Shown here: positions 1 through 5,217 of the stretch, piece after piece
Layout of the letters: every line of letters starts with the position of its first letter
Position numbering within the stretch: position 1 is the first letter of the stretch
DNA from: Clostridia bacterium
GTDB lineage: Bacteria > Bacillota > Clostridia > DUPQ01
DNA length: 7,412 bases
Direction: 5' to 3'
Assembly (NCBI GenBank): GCA_030592355.1
Contig: JAUVJE010000123.1
Span: 1-7,412 of the forward strand
Translations under genes and position numbers: made by a program
Notes under the pieces: model-generated
What the model was told of the DNA's origin: nothing
Database searches by the model: none
What the model saw: only the letters and a program-made list of their open reading frames with translations

Positions 1-33
1 ATCAGGAAGCAGGTCAATACTAACATGTTTCAT
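1..33 (-). CDS. Possible 5' end of a gene running off the left edge
   Basis: On the minus strand an AAGGA-type ribosome binding site (complement of 35-40) is followed by two possible ATG starts whose frames stay open to the window edge. The ATG at 33-31 gives MKHVSIDLLPD but lies only 1 base from the ribosome binding site. The ATG at 26-24 gives MLVLTCFL with an ideal spacing of 8 bases. In-frame stops lie just upstream of both starts, so a start here is plausible. A TATAAT on the same strand (complement of 94-99) could be a -10 box, but I see no good -35 partner. If real, the gene is divergent from the 218-2758 cassette. The product cannot be identified from 8 to 11 codons. Confidence 0.3.
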   Translation of the reverse strand, partial: MKHVSIDLLPD

Positions 34-217
34 TTCCTTAAAAAAATAATTTTACAATGGCCTACATCTCCCAACTTTTTATTTAAGAGGTTCATTATAT
101 GACTATTTACCGGGGAAGACCTGGATATATTGCCAATTTGTTTGATTTTTTAATTTTAGGGTTTTATAAATATTACCGGGAGTGTTATAATTTCTATATT
201 AAATCAGGGGTAAAAAT
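34..217. other. Gene-free upstream region
   Basis: This AT-rich stretch of about 180 bases separates the possible leftward gene from the rightward cassette. I see no ORF, RNA gene or repeat in it. Its supported content is the promoter and ribosome binding site of the cassette at its right end. The short CCGGG/CCTGG pairing near 110-125 has no T-run and is not convincing as a terminator. Confidence 0.6.
163..191 (+). promoter_or_regulatory. Extended -10 promoter of the four-gene cassette
   Basis: A perfect -10 box TATAAT at 186-191 is preceded by TG at 183-184, giving the extended -10 form TGnTATAAT. A weak -35 box TTTATA at 163-168 (4 of 6 matches to TTGACA) sits 17 bases upstream. Transcription would start near 198, giving a leader of about 20 bases. 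That leaves no room for a riboswitch or attenuator. The ribosome binding site AGGGG at 206-210 lies 7 bases before the ATG at 218. This is a housekeeping sigma-A type promoter, and no operator dyad is evident. Confidence 0.65.
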
Positions 218-808
218 ATGAATAATAATTCTAAAACTGGAACAAAGAACGATTCTTCCGGCGGTTATTTATCAAAAATAAAAGGTTTTGCTGTTTTTGC
301 GTTAAATCCTACCGGAGTATTGAAAATCAAGGAAAAACAAAAATGGTATCTTTATTTGCTTTTCCCTGCGATCGGCTGGCTGCTGTTTTTCCTGCAGATA
401 GGAATTGAGAGGTACAGACAGGGAGTGTATTCCGTATGGAAGATTTTATTTATATGCTTTCTTGGATTTGTCGTAGGCTATATCATTGTAGGTCTTATCG
501 GTGTCATTATTGATTTTATACTTTCATACTATAAAATGAACTTACGCACGGACCAAGTCATTTCACTGATAGCACTCTCCCATACGTATATGGTTTTTTC
601 TGTAGTGCTGGGATTAATCTACAGCATCTTCGGCAATAGTTCTTCTGCCGCATTCGGCATATCAGGATTACTTTGCACCCTGTTGCCAATTTATGCAGGT
701 GTAAGAACACTTGGCAAGGGCAGAGCATTTATGCCTCCCCTGCTGGCAACCCTCGCAGGAGTAATACTATTGGGCTCATGGCAAATGATCCTGGCGATTG
801 TAGGATAA
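218..808 (+). CDS. Five-helix integral membrane protein, Yip1-like
   Basis: This 196-residue protein has a polar, Asn/Ser/Lys-rich N-terminus (residues 1-22) without a signal peptide. About five hydrophobic helices follow, near residues 43-62, 75-100, 114-136, 143-163 and 172-194. The length, the five-helix layout, the polar N-terminal tail and the Asn-Pro (FALNPTG, residues 27-33) before the first helix resemble bacterial members of the Yip1 family. That family assignment is by pattern only and no catalytic motif is visible. Its role in bacteria is poorly defined, and membrane organisation or trafficking is a guess. It is the first gene of the cassette. Its TAA stop (806-808) overlaps the AAGGAGG ribosome binding site of the next gene, so the two are very likely co-translated. 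The start is set by AGGGG 7 bases upstream. Confidence 0.8.
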   Translation: MNNNSKTGTKNDSSGGYLSKIKGFAVFALNPTGVLKIKEKQKWYLYLLFPAIGWLLFFLQIGIERYRQGVYSVWKILFICFLGFVVGYIIVGLIGVIIDFILSYYKMNLRTDQVISLIALSHTYMVFSVVLGLIYSIFGNSSSAAFGISGLLCTLLPIYAGVRTLGKGRAFMPPLLATLAGVILLGSWQMILAIVG

Positions 809-819
809 GGAGGAAATTT

Positions 820-1281
820 ATGCCTAAAATCAAACTACTTATAATAGGTCTGGTAATAGTAACATTCTCCGTATTCAGCGGTATGCAGGTCGCGGATTAT
901 TTCAAGAGCAGCTGGTTCACGGGATTCATTGTAACTTTCATTTTCTTTACAGCGGTTTTCCTTTTCCAAACTCTTTACTATATTGTCATTTCAAAAAAAC
1001 TGGTGGCTAAAGGCGAACTGAAAATCAATGATTACCAAAGTCCCCTGGATGTATGGCTTATATCCATACCGTTCTGTGTCCTCATGGTAATGGCTTATGT
1101 GGTTCTGGGCTGGTGTCTGGTTCAGGTATTCATCTGCACCAGCTTTGCTTTAATCGGAATGCTTTTGGGTAATGCCCTTGGCAGAGGCAGTCGAAAATGG
1201 AGCCTGATGAAATCAATGCCTTTCTTTTTTGGCATAATTGCGTCAACCGTATTTGCAATGCTTATGGATTGGATGGTTTGA
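820..1281 (+). CDS. Small polytopic membrane protein of unknown function
   Basis: This 153-residue protein has about five predicted membrane helices, near residues 4-22, 32-57, 78-96, 98-119 and 133-151. A basic/polar loop after helix 2 (around KKLVAKGELK, residues 59-68) and another basic loop (GRGSRKWSLMK, 121-131) are probably cytoplasmic by the positive-inside rule. The start at 820 is chosen because a full AAGGAGG ribosome binding site (807-813) lies 6 bases upstream. An in-frame ATG at 673 would add 49 residues lying wholly inside the preceding gene in another frame, and is rejected. I do not recognise a family. It resembles its upstream neighbour in size and helix number and may be a distant relative or partner, which is inference. 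It ends 1 base before the next gene's start, indicating an operon. Confidence 0.8.
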   Translation: MPKIKLLIIGLVIVTFSVFSGMQVADYFKSSWFTGFIVTFIFFTAVFLFQTLYYIVISKKLVAKGELKINDYQSPLDVWLISIPFCVLMVMAYVVLGWCLVQVFICTSFALIGMLLGNALGRGSRKWSLMKSMPFFFGIIASTVFAMLMDWMV

Positions 1282-1282
1282 T

Positions 1283-1768
1283 ATGAAAAAAACATCTTCC
1301 ATTTTTCTGTTGGTGATACTATTGCTGGGAATTTCAAGCATGTCTTTTGCCGCAGCCCCTGCTGACACCACAGAGGTATATGATGCCAGAACAGTTAAAG
1401 ATTATATGGAGCATGAAAAACGCCCGCATATACCCAGGCCGTCAACCCAGGCTGATGTTGCTGCAGGAGTTGGCTTTACGACCGTAGGGGTCGCTTTGGC
1501 AAATGCCCTTACAAAGACATCCATATTCGGGAACGCTTCATTTAACGGTTCTTTTAATCCTTCGGCACCGGCACCACCGCCTGCACCAGCCTCGCCTGCC
1601 CCCACAAACAGTTCAGGAGGCGGATTCTTTGGTGTAATAAAAGATTTCTTTAAAAATCTTTTTGCCCAGCTAAGAGAAATGCTAACTGATGAAGGCAGAA
1701 GCTATGCCAGCGGTAAGTTATCGGAAAATTTAGAAAATATACTTCCTACTGATATAGAAAAGGAATAA
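1283..1768 (+). CDS. Short exported protein: signal peptide plus shared C-terminal module
   Basis: This 161-residue precursor has a clear Sec signal peptide: MKKTSS, a hydrophobic core at 8-18, and probable cleavage after SFA (residue 23). About 20 polar residues follow, then a module shared with the next gene (residues 44-145). The module contains RPHxPxPS, an uncharged small-residue stretch VAAGVGFTTVGVALANALT (59-77), KTSIFG, an Ala/Pro-rich linker (94-108), a Gly patch (112-114), and an amphipathic segment ending MLTDEGRSYASGK (133-145). The stretch at 59-77 could be a membrane helix with GxxxxG-like packing, or an oligomerising helix. The ATG at 1283 is preferred over the in-frame ATG at 1238 because it starts an ideal signal peptide and lies 1 base after the previous stop. 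Its ribosome binding site is weak (GGATGG, 1271-1276), so translation is probably coupled to the upstream gene. I do not recognise a described family. Confidence 0.8.
   Translation: MKKTSSIFLLVILLLGISSMSFAAAPADTTEVYDARTVKDYMEHEKRPHIPRPSTQADVAAGVGFTTVGVALANALTKTSIFGNASFNGSFNPSAPAPPPAPASPAPTNSSGGGFFGVIKDFFKNLFAQLREMLTDEGRSYASGKLSENLENILPTDIEKE
1412..1717 (+). repeat. Copy 1 of the duplicated C-terminal module
   Basis: These bases encode residues 44-145 of the short exported protein and are paralogous to 2402-2704. Protein identity is highest in the two end blocks (HExRPHxPxPS to FGxASFNG, and GFxGxIK to YASGK). The Ala/Pro linker between them has drifted in sequence while keeping composition and nearly the same length. 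Silent and conservative differences are spread throughout, so this is an old duplication rather than a recent one or a gene-conversion tract. Confidence 0.85.
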
Positions 1769-1801
1769 CAGTCAGTAAATGACTTATATAGGTGAACAGT
1801 T

Positions 1802-2758
1802 ATGAAACGAATTACTTCTATTATTTTGATATTATTTTTAGTATTCGGAATGTCATGTTTTGCCGTAGTCTTCGCTCAAATAAGTCCTGAAAACTCCCAG
1901 CTGATGAAAGATGCCCCCAGAAAATTCAATGCCTATGGCTTTGAACATATAGTATCCGGCGAAGTTCCTCCCTTTCACCGGCTTCATATGCTTATGGACA
2001 TCGAATTCATCAATGGCAAAGAGGTTCATGAACAATACACGGTAGAATTCTCAGAGAACAGCATTTATGGTCCGGCTATTCACACGCTTGACCTATATTT
2101 AACTTATGACCGTGATGCTTTAAAAGATGGTTTGCCTTTTATTTCAGGAACCTTCACCTATTATTGGGATCGGAATAATAATATAAAAGAGTACTCGGGT
2201 ACAGTCAAGGGCACGTTGATTGAAATCAGCCCCGCTACTATGGAATTTGTAACTGATTATTCTTATACTAATTCTATAGCTCTGGACCTGGACGTCGAAG
2301 GAGATCCATGGGACTGGACAATATATTTAGAAGTTCCGGGTGAAGAAACATACTATATGAATGCCGGTCATATTAAAGATGGATATTCTTCTGATTACTA
2401 TCATGAAGAACGCCCTCATGTGCCGACTCCGTCAAAACAAGCGGATGTTGCAGCCGGCGTGGGATTGTCTACTGCAGGCATTGCCATAGCTAACGCCCTC
2501 ACTAAAACCTCAATTTTCGGCAGTGCTTCATTTAATGGCACATTAGGCCCCGTTGCACCAGGCGTGCCTCCCTCTGCACCAGCCCCTGTGAACACATCAG
2601 CATCTTCAGGTTTTTTGGGGGCTATAAAGAATTTCATTAAGAACCTATTCTCCGGGTTGAGGGATATGCTGACGGATGAAGGCAGAAGCTATGCAAGCGG
2701 CAAAATGGCTGATTTCCTCGAGGATACGGATATTGAAAATATAATTGATGAAAACTGA
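1802..2758 (+). CDS. Exported protein: beta-rich domain plus shared C-terminal module
   Basis: This 318-residue precursor has a Sec signal peptide (residues 1-25, probable cleavage FA-Q after residue 25). Residues 27-195 form an extracytoplasmic domain rich in alternating polar/hydrophobic strands and aromatics, for example around LDLYLTYDRD, GTFTYYWDR and DWTIYLEVPG. This suggests a beta sandwich or barrel. A Tyr/Ser linker (195-200) leads into the module shared with the preceding gene (residues 201-301). The two modules match at 36 of 47 residues in the first block and 25 of 32 in the last block. There is no lipobox, LPXTG motif or catalytic motif that I recognise. The ribosome binding site AGGTG (1790-1794) lies 7 bases before the ATG. 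This is the last gene of the cassette; its stop is 2 bases from the stop of the convergent gene. Function is unknown. Confidence 0.85.
   Translation: MKRITSIILILFLVFGMSCFAVVFAQISPENSQLMKDAPRKFNAYGFEHIVSGEVPPFHRLHMLMDIEFINGKEVHEQYTVEFSENSIYGPAIHTLDLYLTYDRDALKDGLPFISGTFTYYWDRNNNIKEYSGTVKGTLIEISPATMEFVTDYSYTNSIALDLDVEGDPWDWTIYLEVPGEETYYMNAGHIKDGYSSDYYHEERPHVPTPSKQADVAAGVGLSTAGIAIANALTKTSIFGSASFNGTLGPVAPGVPPSAPAPVNTSASSGFLGAIKNFIKNLFSGLRDMLTDEGRSYASGKMADFLEDTDIENIIDEN
2402..2704 (+). repeat. Copy 2 of the duplicated C-terminal module
   Basis: These bases encode residues 201-301 of the longer exported protein and are the partner of 1412-1717. The module is one residue shorter than copy 1, the difference falling in the Ala/Pro linker. 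Both copies end in the same 13 residues, MLTDEGRSYASGK, and are followed by unrelated acidic tails. Confidence 0.85.
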
Positions 2759-2760
2759 GT

Positions 2761-3981
2761 TTAAATAACAATTGCTCCATAGTTTTTGGATAATTTTTTT
2801 CTTATCCCCGCAAGCCCGGGGTAAATTCTGAGGGCTTTTGTTATTGCAAGTTCATTGTTCCCCGATATTATAATGGTTTTTTTAAGAAGGTTGATGTTCT
2901 CTAGGAGAATATTTTCAATAGTTCCCATATCAGTTCCCATGTATTCAATTTCAATTGCATCAGAATCATCATATGCCAATTCATATAAATTCTCGGTTAT
3001 TTCCTCCTTATCCATATCATCGGTTAATAGTAATTTGCCTATGTTAATAATTTTTTCAACAAGGACTGATTCTCTTGAGGAGCAAAGATACTCTCTGTTA
3101 TCAACTTTCCCCTCGTATTTCTTTAACTCACTTTTCTTTATTATCTCGGAAATAAATGCCGGGGTAGTGCCACAGCAGCCACCAATAAGCCTTACATTCA
3201 ACTGAAAGTAATCCGTAATATCTTCTGCGAAATCAACTGGACACTGGTCGTATACCGTTTCTCCATTCTCAATTCTCGGTAACCCTGCATTTGGCTTTAC
3301 ACTCAGGAATTCGCCTGTTACGGCCATTGCTTTTATAATTTCAATCATATGCGCCGGGCCGAAGGAACAATTCGCTCCCACCATATCAGCACCGGCTGCT
3401 TTAAGAATCCTGGCACATGCCTCCGGTTCTGTTCCCATAAGCGTTCTGTGATTTTTTTCGAATGCCATTGAGCATATAACCGGAAGACTGGTATTTTCTT
3501 TGGCTGCAAGAAGCGCGGCTTTCATTTCTGCAATATCTGTAAACGTTTCAAAATTAACGATATCCGCCCCGCCGTCTGCAACAGCTTGTATTTGTTCTTT
3601 GAATACATCATAAGCCATCTCAAAAGTCAGTTTGCCGAATGGTTCAAATAACAAGCCGGTGGGACCTATGCTGGCAGCTACATATGCATTGCCATTGGCT
3701 GCCCTCTTTGCAATAGCGGCCCCGCTCCTGTTGATTTCATAGACACTTTCACCAAGACCATGCTTTTCAAGCAATACTCTGTTACCGGTGAAAGTGTTGG
3801 TCTGAATAACATCACATCCAGCGTCAATATAAGCTTTATGTAATTTATACACAATTTCAGGATACGACAGATTGAACGTCTCAGGAGATTCTCCGGCAGG
3901 TAGTCCGGCCTGCTGCAACATGAAACCCTTGGAGCCATCGAAAATCAATATTCTGTTTTTTATATCATCAAGAAAACCCAT
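2761..3981 (-). CDS. Homocysteine S-methyltransferase barrel with a truncated MetH pterin-domain remnant
   Basis: Residues 1-285 of this 406-residue cytoplasmic protein are a Zn-dependent homocysteine S-methyltransferase barrel (Pfam Hcy methyltransferase). It would transfer a methyl group to homocysteine to form methionine. Zn ligands are visible as Cys205 (GANCSFGP) and Cys269/Cys270 (GGCCGTTP). Other family motifs are FDGSKGFMLQ (14-23), QTNTFTGNR (60-68), ASIGPTG (103-109) and the NFETF (143-147) / KPNAGLP (229-235) pair. Residues about 300-395 resemble the opening of the MetH pterin-binding domain, notably NELAITKALRIYPGLAGI, but the rest of that domain and any cobalamin domain are absent. 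The methyl donor is therefore unclear; it could act with a separate corrinoid protein or use another donor. The start is fixed by AGGAG (complement of 3989-3993) 7 bases before the ATG. It has its own promoter. I leave the symbol blank because it is not a full metH. Confidence 0.88.
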   Translation of the reverse strand: MGFLDDIKNRILIFDGSKGFMLQQAGLPAGESPETFNLSYPEIVYKLHKAYIDAGCDVIQTNTFTGNRVLLEKHGLGESVYEINRSGAAIAKRAANGNAYVAASIGPTGLLFEPFGKLTFEMAYDVFKEQIQAVADGGADIVNFETFTDIAEMKAALLAAKENTSLPVICSMAFEKNHRTLMGTEPEACARILKAAGADMVGANCSFGPAHMIEIIKAMAVTGEFLSVKPNAGLPRIENGETVYDQCPVDFAEDITDYFQLNVRLIGGCCGTTPAFISEIIKKSELKKYEGKVDNREYLCSSRESVLVEKIINIGKLLLTDDMDKEEITENLYELAYDDSDAIEIEYMGTDMGTIENILLENINLLKKTIIISGNNELAITKALRIYPGLAGIRKKLSKNYGAIVI

Positions 3982-4011
3982 TTTATTACTCCTGCTATAT
4001 AATAATCCCCT

Positions 4012-4029
4012 TCACAGCTCACACTGTGA
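4012..4029 (-). promoter_or_regulatory. Dyad in the leader of the methyltransferase gene, candidate operator
   Basis: On the coding strand this reads TCACAGTGTGAGCTGTGA, a perfect 6-bp inverted repeat with a 6-base spacer. Inside it, 4019-4029 is a second perfect dyad (TCACA-C-TGTGA), so three half-sites of the type TCACA/TGTGA are packed in 18 bases. It begins about 10 bases downstream of the inferred -10 box, a position where a bound repressor would block transcription. There is no T-run, so it is not a terminator. The half-site order is not that of a CRP site. The cognate regulator is unknown. Confidence 0.45.
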
Positions 4030-4038
4030 TTATTCTCA

Positions 4039-4066
4039 ATTATACAACAAATAAAAAAATGGGCAA
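4039..4066 (-). promoter_or_regulatory. Promoter of the methyltransferase gene
   Basis: On the minus strand a perfect TATAAT (complement of 4039-4044) follows TTGCCC (complement of 4061-4066, 4 of 6 matches to TTGACA) at a spacing of 16. Transcription would start near 4032, giving a leader of about 50 bases. This separates the gene from the SOS-controlled yneA-type gene upstream. I see no convincing terminator between them, so read-through is possible. Confidence 0.6.
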
Positions 4067-4088
4067 TAAATTCCGGTTTTTGAGTTTT

Positions 4089-4382
4089 CTAGTTTTCCGG
4101 CAGAAGAAGCACCTGTCCCACCATAATTTCTGATGTGCTCATGGCGTTTGCCTTCCGTACTACTGAAACCTTTTTTCTAATATTTATGTTGTTCCCATAA
4201 GTTTCCGACACAATATCCCAAAGTGTATCGCCATTTGTTACAACTATCTCTTTGTAAGTTATTTCGCTATAACCTTTAGTCTTTGTAGTTGCTATTAGAA
4301 AAATACTGCTTATTATTGATATGACTATTGCCAGTGCTATTATAAATCTTCTCTTATTTTTCAAAACATATCTCTTTTTCAT
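4089..4382 (-). CDS. yneA: LysM-domain SOS cell-division suppressor, YneA type
   Basis: This 97-residue protein has a basic N-terminus (MKKRYVLKNKRR), one membrane helix (about residues 13-32) and a single extracytoplasmic LysM domain (about 44-95, with VTNGDTLWDIVSETYG and a closing VGQVLLLPEN). The layout and size match the YneA family. In Bacillus those proteins halt septation during the SOS response, and they are encoded divergently from lexA exactly as here. The LysM domain would bind peptidoglycan. The ribosome binding site GGAGG (complement of 4390-4394) lies 7 bases before the ATG. Transcription comes from an extended -10 promoter with LexA boxes in its spacer and just downstream, so it should be silent until DNA damage. 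The assignment rests on architecture plus context, since LysM alone is not diagnostic. Confidence 0.85.
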   Translation of the reverse strand: MKKRYVLKNKRRFIIALAIVISIISSIFLIATTKTKGYSEITYKEIVVTNGDTLWDIVSETYGNNINIRKKVSVVRKANAMSTSEIMVGQVLLLPEN

Positions 4383-4393
4383 TTGTATGCCTC

Positions 4394-4407
4394 CGAACGT
4401 TTGTTCT
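4394..4407. promoter_or_regulatory. LexA box 1
   Basis: CGAAC-GTTT-GTTCT matches the Gram-positive LexA operator CGAAC-N4-GTTCG at 9 of 10 positions. It lies in the leader of the yneA-type gene and touches its ribosome binding site by one base. Confidence 0.88.
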
Positions 4408-4417
4408 TTGTGTTTAC

Positions 4418-4446
4418 ATGATACCAGAACAACTGTTCGTCGTCAA
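4418..4446 (-). promoter_or_regulatory. SOS-controlled promoter of the yneA-type gene
   Basis: On the minus strand TTGACG (complement of 4441-4446) and TATCAT (complement of 4418-4423) are separated by exactly 17 bases. TGG directly before the -10 gives an extended -10. This is a strong promoter, and LexA box 2 fills its spacer while box 1 lies just downstream of the expected start near 4411. Tight repression with high induced output is expected. Confidence 0.8.
4426..4439. promoter_or_regulatory. LexA box 2
   Basis: AGAAC-AACT-GTTCG matches the operator consensus at 9 of 10 positions. It sits wholly between the -35 and -10 boxes of the yneA-type promoter, so bound LexA would exclude RNA polymerase. 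It starts 32 bases from the start of box 1. Confidence 0.88.
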
Positions 4447-4454
4447 CCCTAATA

Positions 4455-4468
4455 CGAACATTTGTTTG
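4455..4468. promoter_or_regulatory. LexA box 3, autoregulatory
   Basis: CGAAC-ATTT-GTTTG matches at 9 of 10 positions. Its last three bases overlap the -35 box of the lexA promoter, giving autorepression. It starts 29 bases from the start of box 2. Confidence 0.85.
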
Positions 4469-4494
4469 ACTTAATTAACCATATATGGTACTCT
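4466..4494 (+). promoter_or_regulatory. Promoter of lexA
   Basis: TTGACT (4466-4471, 5 of 6 matches) is followed after 17 bases by TACTCT (4489-4494), a poor -10 rescued by a TGG extension at 4486-4488. Transcription would start near 4501. The ribosome binding site GAGGTG (4514-4519) lies 5 bases before the ATG at 4525. Confidence 0.65.
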
Positions 4495-4524
4495 TTATCT
4501 GGAATTAATTTTAGAGGTGTCAAA

Positions 4525-5139
4525 ATGAACGATTCATTATCTGAACGGCAGCAAAATGTTCTTGAATATTTGCGCAAATCCATAGATAAAAGGGGTTATG
4601 CTCCTTCTGTTCGCGATATCTGCAAAGACGTTGGCATTAAATCAACATCCACCGTTCACGCATATTTAAAAAAATTAGTAAGTCTTGGTTTCATCGAGAT
4701 GGACAGCACCATATCCAGATCCATACGCCTGCCTGAAAATCTCAATCAAATAGGAAGCTCAGACCTTGTGGAAGTACCTATTGTAGGTCGTGTCGCAGCC
4801 GGCTCCCCTATTTTAGCCGTTGAAAACATCGAAGATACTTTCACCGTTTCATCCGCATACACTAAAAATTCCACTGTATTCATGCTCAAGGTAAAAGGCG
4901 ACAGCATGATAGAGGCCGGAATACTCGAGGGCGATTTAATTTTGGTTAAGCAGCAAGCCACAGCCAACAACGGCGATATAGTTGTTGCAGTACTTGAGGA
5001 CGAAGCTACGGTAAAAACATATTATAAAGAAAAAGACCATATCCGCCTGCAGCCTGAGAATAGCTCAATGGATCCCCTCCTCGTTTATGAAGATATTATT
5101 ATAGCAGGCAAAGTCATCGGGCTTTTCCGTTCTTATTAA
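4525..5139 (+). CDS. lexA: LexA, SOS-response repressor and self-cleaving protease
   Basis: This 204-residue protein is full length for LexA. Residues 1-70 are the winged-helix DNA-binding domain (SERQQNVLEYL, PSVRDICKDVGIKSTSTVHAYLKKL, then a wing ending SRSIRLP). Residues 83-204 are the S24-type autoprotease domain. The self-cleavage bond is Ala92-Gly93 (VAAGSP). The catalytic pair is Ser127 (KGDSMIEAG) and Lys164 (EATVKTYY). RecA-ssDNA filaments would trigger cleavage after DNA damage and derepress the SOS genes, here including the divergent division inhibitor. The start at 4525 is set by GAGGTG. An upstream in-frame ATG at 4462 lies inside LexA box 3 and before the promoter's -10, so it is rejected. 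All key residues are intact. Confidence 0.97.
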   Translation: MNDSLSERQQNVLEYLRKSIDKRGYAPSVRDICKDVGIKSTSTVHAYLKKLVSLGFIEMDSTISRSIRLPENLNQIGSSDLVEVPIVGRVAAGSPILAVENIEDTFTVSSAYTKNSTVFMLKVKGDSMIEAGILEGDLILVKQQATANNGDIVVAVLEDEATVKTYYKEKDHIRLQPENSSMDPLLVYEDIIIAGKVIGLFRSY

Positions 5140-5167
5140 TCCCCAAAACACCTATTGACATTGGGGA
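5140..5167 (+). terminator. Possible terminator of lexA
   Basis: Immediately after the lexA stop, TCCCCAA (5140-5146) pairs perfectly with TTGGGGA (5161-5167) across a 14-base loop. The following tract, ATCCTCTTTTA, is only modestly T-rich, so this is a weak intrinsic terminator. On the opposite strand no T-run follows, so it does not clearly serve the convergent lipoprotein gene. The rest of the gap to 5217 holds only a 9-bp direct repeat, CTTTTAGCT (5173-5181 and 5207-5215), of unknown meaning. Confidence 0.45.
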
Positions 5168-5217
5168 ATCCTCTTTTAGCTCAGTACAAGTTAACATATT
5201 TGGCTACTTTTAGCTTT

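Noticed and set aside
673..819. In-frame N-terminal extension of the second cassette gene
   Set aside because: It lies inside the first gene in another frame and has no ribosome binding site. The ATG at 820 has a full AAGGAGG site and begins with a membrane helix.
1238..1282. In-frame extension of the short exported protein
   Set aside because: It would put 15 residues in front of a perfect signal peptide and overlap the previous gene.
1122..1337. Minus-strand reading frame opposite the second and third cassette genes
   Set aside because: It is a shadow of well-supported plus-strand genes, with no start signal or recognisable protein features. The same holds for the minus-strand frames at 1402-1605, 1853-2035, 2416-2637 and 4746-4970.
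2806..2821. CCCCG/CGGGG hairpin near the convergent gene ends, considered as a terminator
   Set aside because: The stem is only 5 bp and lies inside the methyltransferase coding region. No T-run follows on either strand in the required position.
2855..3205. Plus-strand frame opposite the methyltransferase gene
   Set aside because: It is antisense to a conserved enzyme. Its hydrophobic residues come from the reverse complement of ordinary codons. The smaller plus-strand frames opposite the lipoproteins (5468-5990, 6949-7194) are rejected for the same reason.
4012..4029. CRP-type binding site
   Set aside because: CRP sites read TGTGA-N6-TCACA. Here the outer half-sites are in the opposite order, so I list it only as an unassigned dyad.
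4462..4524. In-frame extension of LexA upstream of residue 1
   Set aside because: It overlaps LexA box 3 and the promoter. MNDSLSERQQ is a normal LexA start and has its own ribosome binding site.
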